Below, piece after piece: positions 6,382 through 8,308 of a stretch of DNA of 8,308 nucleotides. The stretch is from DAIRGB01 sp036794765. GTDB lineage: Bacteria > Patescibacteriota > JAHJAL01. The position numbers and the translations under genes are program-made. The notes below the pieces were generated by a model. The model ran no database searches. It was not told the DNA's origin and saw only the letters and a list, made by a program, of their open reading frames with translations. Position 1 is the stretch's first letter; each line of letters starts with the position of its first letter. The stretch spans positions 1 to 8,308 of the forward strand of contig DAIRGB010000049.1 in assembly GCA_036794765.1 (NCBI GenBank). Reading direction: 5' to 3'.

Positions 6382-6867
6382 CTATTGAGTTAATTCATTG
6401 CTTTGCTGACACTCTTGCAATTTTCCCAGTAGATAACGCGGATTGGAAACGGCCAATATTACAAACTGTTCCTTGGCATCCAATTTGATTTTTATGCTTC
6501 CATAGTCCAACAATTTTTCCCAAAACCCCTCCTCAACCGAAAATTCCATTCTCTGATTGATTACAAAAATAGTTTCCTTGGGAAAAACTATTCCCCGATG
6601 CCAAATAATTTGTCCATTATCGAGTTTATAAAAATTACGATACCAAGCCAAACAAACAAACAATGAGACAATCAACTGAAAGATCAACAATAAAAATAAA
6701 ACCAAAGTATCATATTCAACGAAATTCAAGAATACTATGCGAGTATCTTTCAATATCAAATCTGTAATTACGGAAGAAAAAAATAGCATCAAATTACTAA
6801 CCACTACCACCATGATTATCCGAGATACCAAAACCGCCGCCGACTGCCGCACCAAAATTTTTTCCAT
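6382..6867 (-). CDS. Bacterial PH-domain membrane protein (YdbS/YdbT-like)
   Basis: A 161-residue protein with hydrophobic segments at about 12-34 and 54-76, then a cytoplasmic bacterial PH (bPH_2-type) domain at about 78-150. The domain shows the familiar order: YKLDNGQIIWHRGIV, a middle segment NQRMEFSVEEGFWEKLL, and DYGSIKI before the last strands and helix. YdbS/YdbT proteins carry such domains; their biochemical role is not settled. It is the first gene of the four-gene operon. A GAGG Shine-Dalgarno (plus 6876-6879) lies 8 nt before the ATG, and a good promoter lies about 35 nt upstream. It stops at TAG, the only non-TAA stop seen here. A regulatory or membrane-organising partner for the transporter is possible but unproven. 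Confidence 0.85.
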   Translation of the reverse strand: MEKILVRQSAAVLVSRIIMVVVVSNLMLFFSSVITDLILKDTRIVFLNFVEYDTLVLFLLLIFQLIVSLFVCLAWYRNFYKLDNGQIIWHRGIVFPKETIFVINQRMEFSVEEGFWEKLLDYGSIKIKLDAKEQFVILAVSNPRYLLGKLQECQQSNELTQ

Positions 6868-6902
6868 TTTTTTAACCTCAATAATTATTTTACTTTTAAT
6901 CC

Positions 6903-6931
6903 ATTATAAAAAAGCCAGCCAGTTTGACCAA
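6903..6931 (-). promoter_or_regulatory. Promoter of the PH-transporter-peptidase-GH1 operon
   Basis: The minus strand has a perfect -10 box TATAAT (plus 6903-6908), a 17-nt spacer, and TTGGTC (plus 6926-6931) as a weak -35 box. The leader to the ATG at 6867 would be about 30 nt and includes the GAGG ribosome site. The -35 box lies directly beside the divergent plus-strand promoter. Confidence 0.65.
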
Positions 6932-6940
6932 TGATATAAT
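6924..6940 (+). promoter_or_regulatory. Extended -10 promoter for the plus-strand membrane protein
   Basis: TGATATAAT (6932-6940) is an extended -10 element (TGnTATAAT). TTGACC lies just upstream (6924-6929) but is too close to act as a normal -35 box, so the extended -10 would have to suffice. Transcription would start near 6947, about 23 nt before the ATG at 6970. Confidence 0.5.
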
Positions 6941-6969
6941 TTAAATAATTTATTAATATTTTTTAAAAA

Positions 6970-7560
6970 ATGTTCACCACTTTGGCTTGTGCTCTCGAAC
7001 CACCAATCATGTATTCATCTCTCAATATTATTCGATTTTTTATTGAACTAAGCATTTTAATTCTAATTTTCATTTCCATTGTGAAAATCATTTGGAATGG
7101 CATTCATCACCAAAAAATTTTAAACCCAACAACAAATTTTTTTCTTATCACGATAACAGTTTTTCTTGTAGGAACTTTTTTTCAATCATTCATACGATAT
7201 TTCCTAAAAATCAATAATCTTTTTGGCGATTATTGGGAAAATTATTGGATCCTATATTTATATTGGGGAATAGTCTTTGCTATTCTCTGGTGGACTTTGA
7301 GAAAAATAGCCTCAAACAAATGTCTCATATTTTTTAAAATCATTACTATCACCTTATTCGTTCTATCATTGATAATAATTATTGCAAAAAATCCATTTTT
7401 TGAAAGAAAAAATATAATCAATAATTCAACAACAAACACAAAAGAAAACACATCTGCCATTCCAGAATCCAAAACAAAAAATATCGAATATAATCCCAAT
7501 CTTATTCCTTTTAAAAACACATATCCACTTGGCTGCAGCGGAAACCCTAGCTTGTTCTAA
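6970..7560 (+). CDS. Four-helix membrane protein, unknown function
   Basis: A 196-residue protein and the only plus-strand gene here. Hydrophobic segments lie at about 21-42, 53-73, 91-110 and 119-142. Basic loops (IHHQK; RKIASNK) predict N-out and C-out topology. The exported tail (about 145-196) is rich in Asn, Thr, Lys and Ser and ends in YPLGCSGNPSLF with a single cysteine. No Shine-Dalgarno precedes the ATG at 6970. A later ATG (7009, MYSSLNIIRFF) would start just before the first helix and is a fair alternative. Codon choice differs from the minus-strand genes (Leu as CTA/CTT/TTA, not TTG), which fits strand skew but could also mean recent transfer. It ends convergently with the CYTH gene. 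I do not recognise the family. Confidence 0.7.
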   Translation: MFTTLACALEPPIMYSSLNIIRFFIELSILILIFISIVKIIWNGIHHQKILNPTTNFFLITITVFLVGTFFQSFIRYFLKINNLFGDYWENYWILYLYWGIVFAILWWTLRKIASNKCLIFFKIITITLFVLSLIIIIAKNPFFERKNIINNSTTNTKENTSAIPESKTKNIEYNPNLIPFKNTYPLGCSGNPSLF

Positions 7561-7576
7561 AAAAAATTTAATAAAT

Positions 7577-7616
7577 ATTATTCACTATTAATTATTCATT
7601 ATTAATTGTTAATTTT
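7577..7616. repeat. 14-nt tandem AT repeat between convergent genes
   Basis: Two 14-nt units differing at one base (7577-7590 and 7591-7604, ATTATTCA(C/T)TATTA) and a degenerate third (7605-7616) fill the gap between the plus-strand gene and the CYTH gene. The repeat supplies the CYTH stop codon and its last few codons. No convincing terminator hairpin is present in this gap. Confidence 0.7.
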
Positions 7617-8126
7617 CTCCATCAACAAATCACTATAAGACCCGGATATTAAGTCTTTATCATCAACACCAAACAAACCAATATACTCCTGACATTGTGC
7701 CAACAATTTTTCTTTACCAATACCTCCCTTCTCATCAATCACTTCTATTTCCATAAAAGTCCCCAAATCCTGCACCAGATCAAGATGAAATTTTACATTA
7801 TCGATAAAATAAATTTCCCGCATTTTATCAACCACCACCAAAACCCCCAAAGATTTTACCAATATTTCCTTCAAAGAAGATTTTGGATCAGATTTATACA
7901 AAATAACATTGGACTGTTTCGGACCAGATTGATTTGACCGATCATAATGAATCAAAAAATTTTCTATTTTCCCTTCCCGTAATTTCAACCGCCCAAAATT
8001 GACCTTAAAATATGTATCCACTTGATGATCAATTCCTTTGAAATCCGCTTTCTTGAATTTCAATATTTCTCTGATCTCATCTTGTCGATCAGTTTTCGCT
8101 TTAATTTCGATATTGATGTGTTGCAT
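7602..8126 (-). CDS. CYTH domain protein (class IV adenylate cyclase / triphosphatase family)
   Basis: A 174-residue single-domain CYTH protein. The N-terminal NIEIKAK (5-11) is the family's signature strand; the first Glu of ExExK is Asn here, as is common in bacterial CyaB-like members. HQVDTYFKV and GRLKLREG follow in the expected order, with the basic residues that line the phosphate tunnel. LIHYDRSNQSGPKQS, REIYFIDNVKFHLD and GTFMEIEV give the later strands with acidic metal-binding positions, and the end YSDLLMEK is typical. The family acts on triphosphates with Mg or Mn: adenylate cyclases, thiamine triphosphatases and tripolyphosphatases. Which activity applies cannot be told. No Shine-Dalgarno is visible upstream. 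Its C-terminal codons lie in the 14-nt AT repeat, so the last residues may be variable between strains. Confidence 0.9.
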   Translation of the reverse strand: MQHINIEIKAKTDRQDEIREILKFKKADFKGIDHQVDTYFKVNFGRLKLREGKIENFLIHYDRSNQSGPKQSNVILYKSDPKSSLKEILVKSLGVLVVVDKMREIYFIDNVKFHLDLVQDLGTFMEIEVIDEKGGIGKEKLLAQCQEYIGLFGVDDKDLISGSYSDLLMEKINN

Positions 8127-8161
8127 AAAATATTTAATAAATCATAATCTCATCATAAAAC

Positions 8162-8187
8162 AAATTCCCGCCAAAAAACGGGAATTT
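8162..8187 (-). terminator. Hairpin, possible weak leftward terminator
   Basis: AAATTCCCG (8162-8170) and CGGGAATTT (8179-8187) form a perfect 9-bp stem with an 8-nt loop. On the minus strand GTTTTA follows, a weak T tract, so it could end a transcript coming from beyond the right edge. It may instead be part of the repeat element to its right. Confidence 0.45.
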
Positions 8188-8308
8188 ATAAAAAAACGGT
8201 GTGCTTTCGAAAAAATTCGAACTGATTTCGCCCAAAATTTGTAGGGCGGGCGGAATTCCCCCCCAGACCCCCCTTCCGCCCGCCCGCAGAAGCGACCCTT
8301 TCGGATTG
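8188..8308. repeat. Noncoding element with GC-rich 12-bp hairpin
   Basis: No gene is visible in the right-hand end. It contains two TTCGAA palindromes 4 nt apart (8206-8221), then a perfect 12-bp GC-rich stem (8244-8255 with 8274-8285). The 18-nt loop is almost all C, with runs of seven and six separated by AGA. The block is far richer in G+C than anything else here. Minus-strand frames through it are open for a while but give low-complexity Gly/Arg-rich peptides with no family likeness, so I read it as a repeat element continuing past the edge. Confidence 0.6.

Noticed and set aside
6970..7010. Lipoprotein signal at TLAC near the start of the plus-strand gene
   Set aside because: There are only six residues before the cysteine, with no basic start or hydrophobic stretch, so no lipobox is supported.
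1..8308. Recoding of TGA, as in some CPR lineages
   Set aside because: No gene ends at TGA, but all known families are full length without any in-frame TGA and use normal Gly and Trp codons, so recoding is not needed.
8188..8308. C-terminal end of a gene entering from the right
   Set aside because: The frames give Gly/Arg-rich low-complexity peptides across a palindrome, with no recognisable domain.

Overview
The window is an AT-rich stretch (roughly two-thirds A+T by eye) with short intergenic gaps, many small membrane proteins, and short AT-rich or hairpin-forming intergenic repeats. Together with the look of the GH1, CYTH and small membrane proteins, this suggests a Patescibacteria/CPR-type bacterium. 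That placement is an inference: no marker gene is present. The standard code with TGA as stop fits every gene. Eight of the nine protein genes with a visible end stop at TAA and one at TAG. All genes but one are on the minus strand. The plus strand is very poor in G, including inside the one plus-strand gene, which suggests strong replication-strand skew.

Right to left (the main direction of transcription): 8127-8308 holds no gene, only a hairpin and an unusually GC-rich element with a perfect 12-bp stem. A CYTH-family protein (7602-8126, minus) converges on a lone plus-strand four-helix membrane protein (6970-7560) across a 14-nt AT repeat. A divergent promoter region (about 6900-6940) then leads left into a tight four-gene operon: a two-helix bacterial PH-domain protein, a bile acid:Na+ symporter-superfamily (SBF/BASS) transporter, an S66 LD-carboxypeptidase/MccF-type serine peptidase, and a GH1 beta-glycosidase. 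Gaps are 6 nt and 5 nt, then an 11-nt overlap. Importer, peptidase and glycosidase side by side suggest uptake and breakdown of a peptide- or sugar-containing compound, possibly cell-wall material.

Next come an intergenic repeat region, a second two-helix membrane protein with a PH-like tail (start corrected to 3114 by its Shine-Dalgarno), a 22-bp perfect inverted repeat built from 9-nt units, and a tRNA-Arg with anticodon GCG. About 240 nt of hairpin-rich noncoding sequence follows and ends in a clear intrinsic terminator.

The left 2.2 kb is a second minus-strand operon: a three-helix membrane protein, a radical SAM/SPASM enzyme that overlaps it by 29 nt, a two-helix protein with an eight-cysteine outer domain, and the start of another small membrane protein cut by the window edge. 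SPASM enzymes usually modify peptides or proteins, so this cluster is the best candidate here for an undescribed modification system. The enzyme family is clear; the substrate is a guess.
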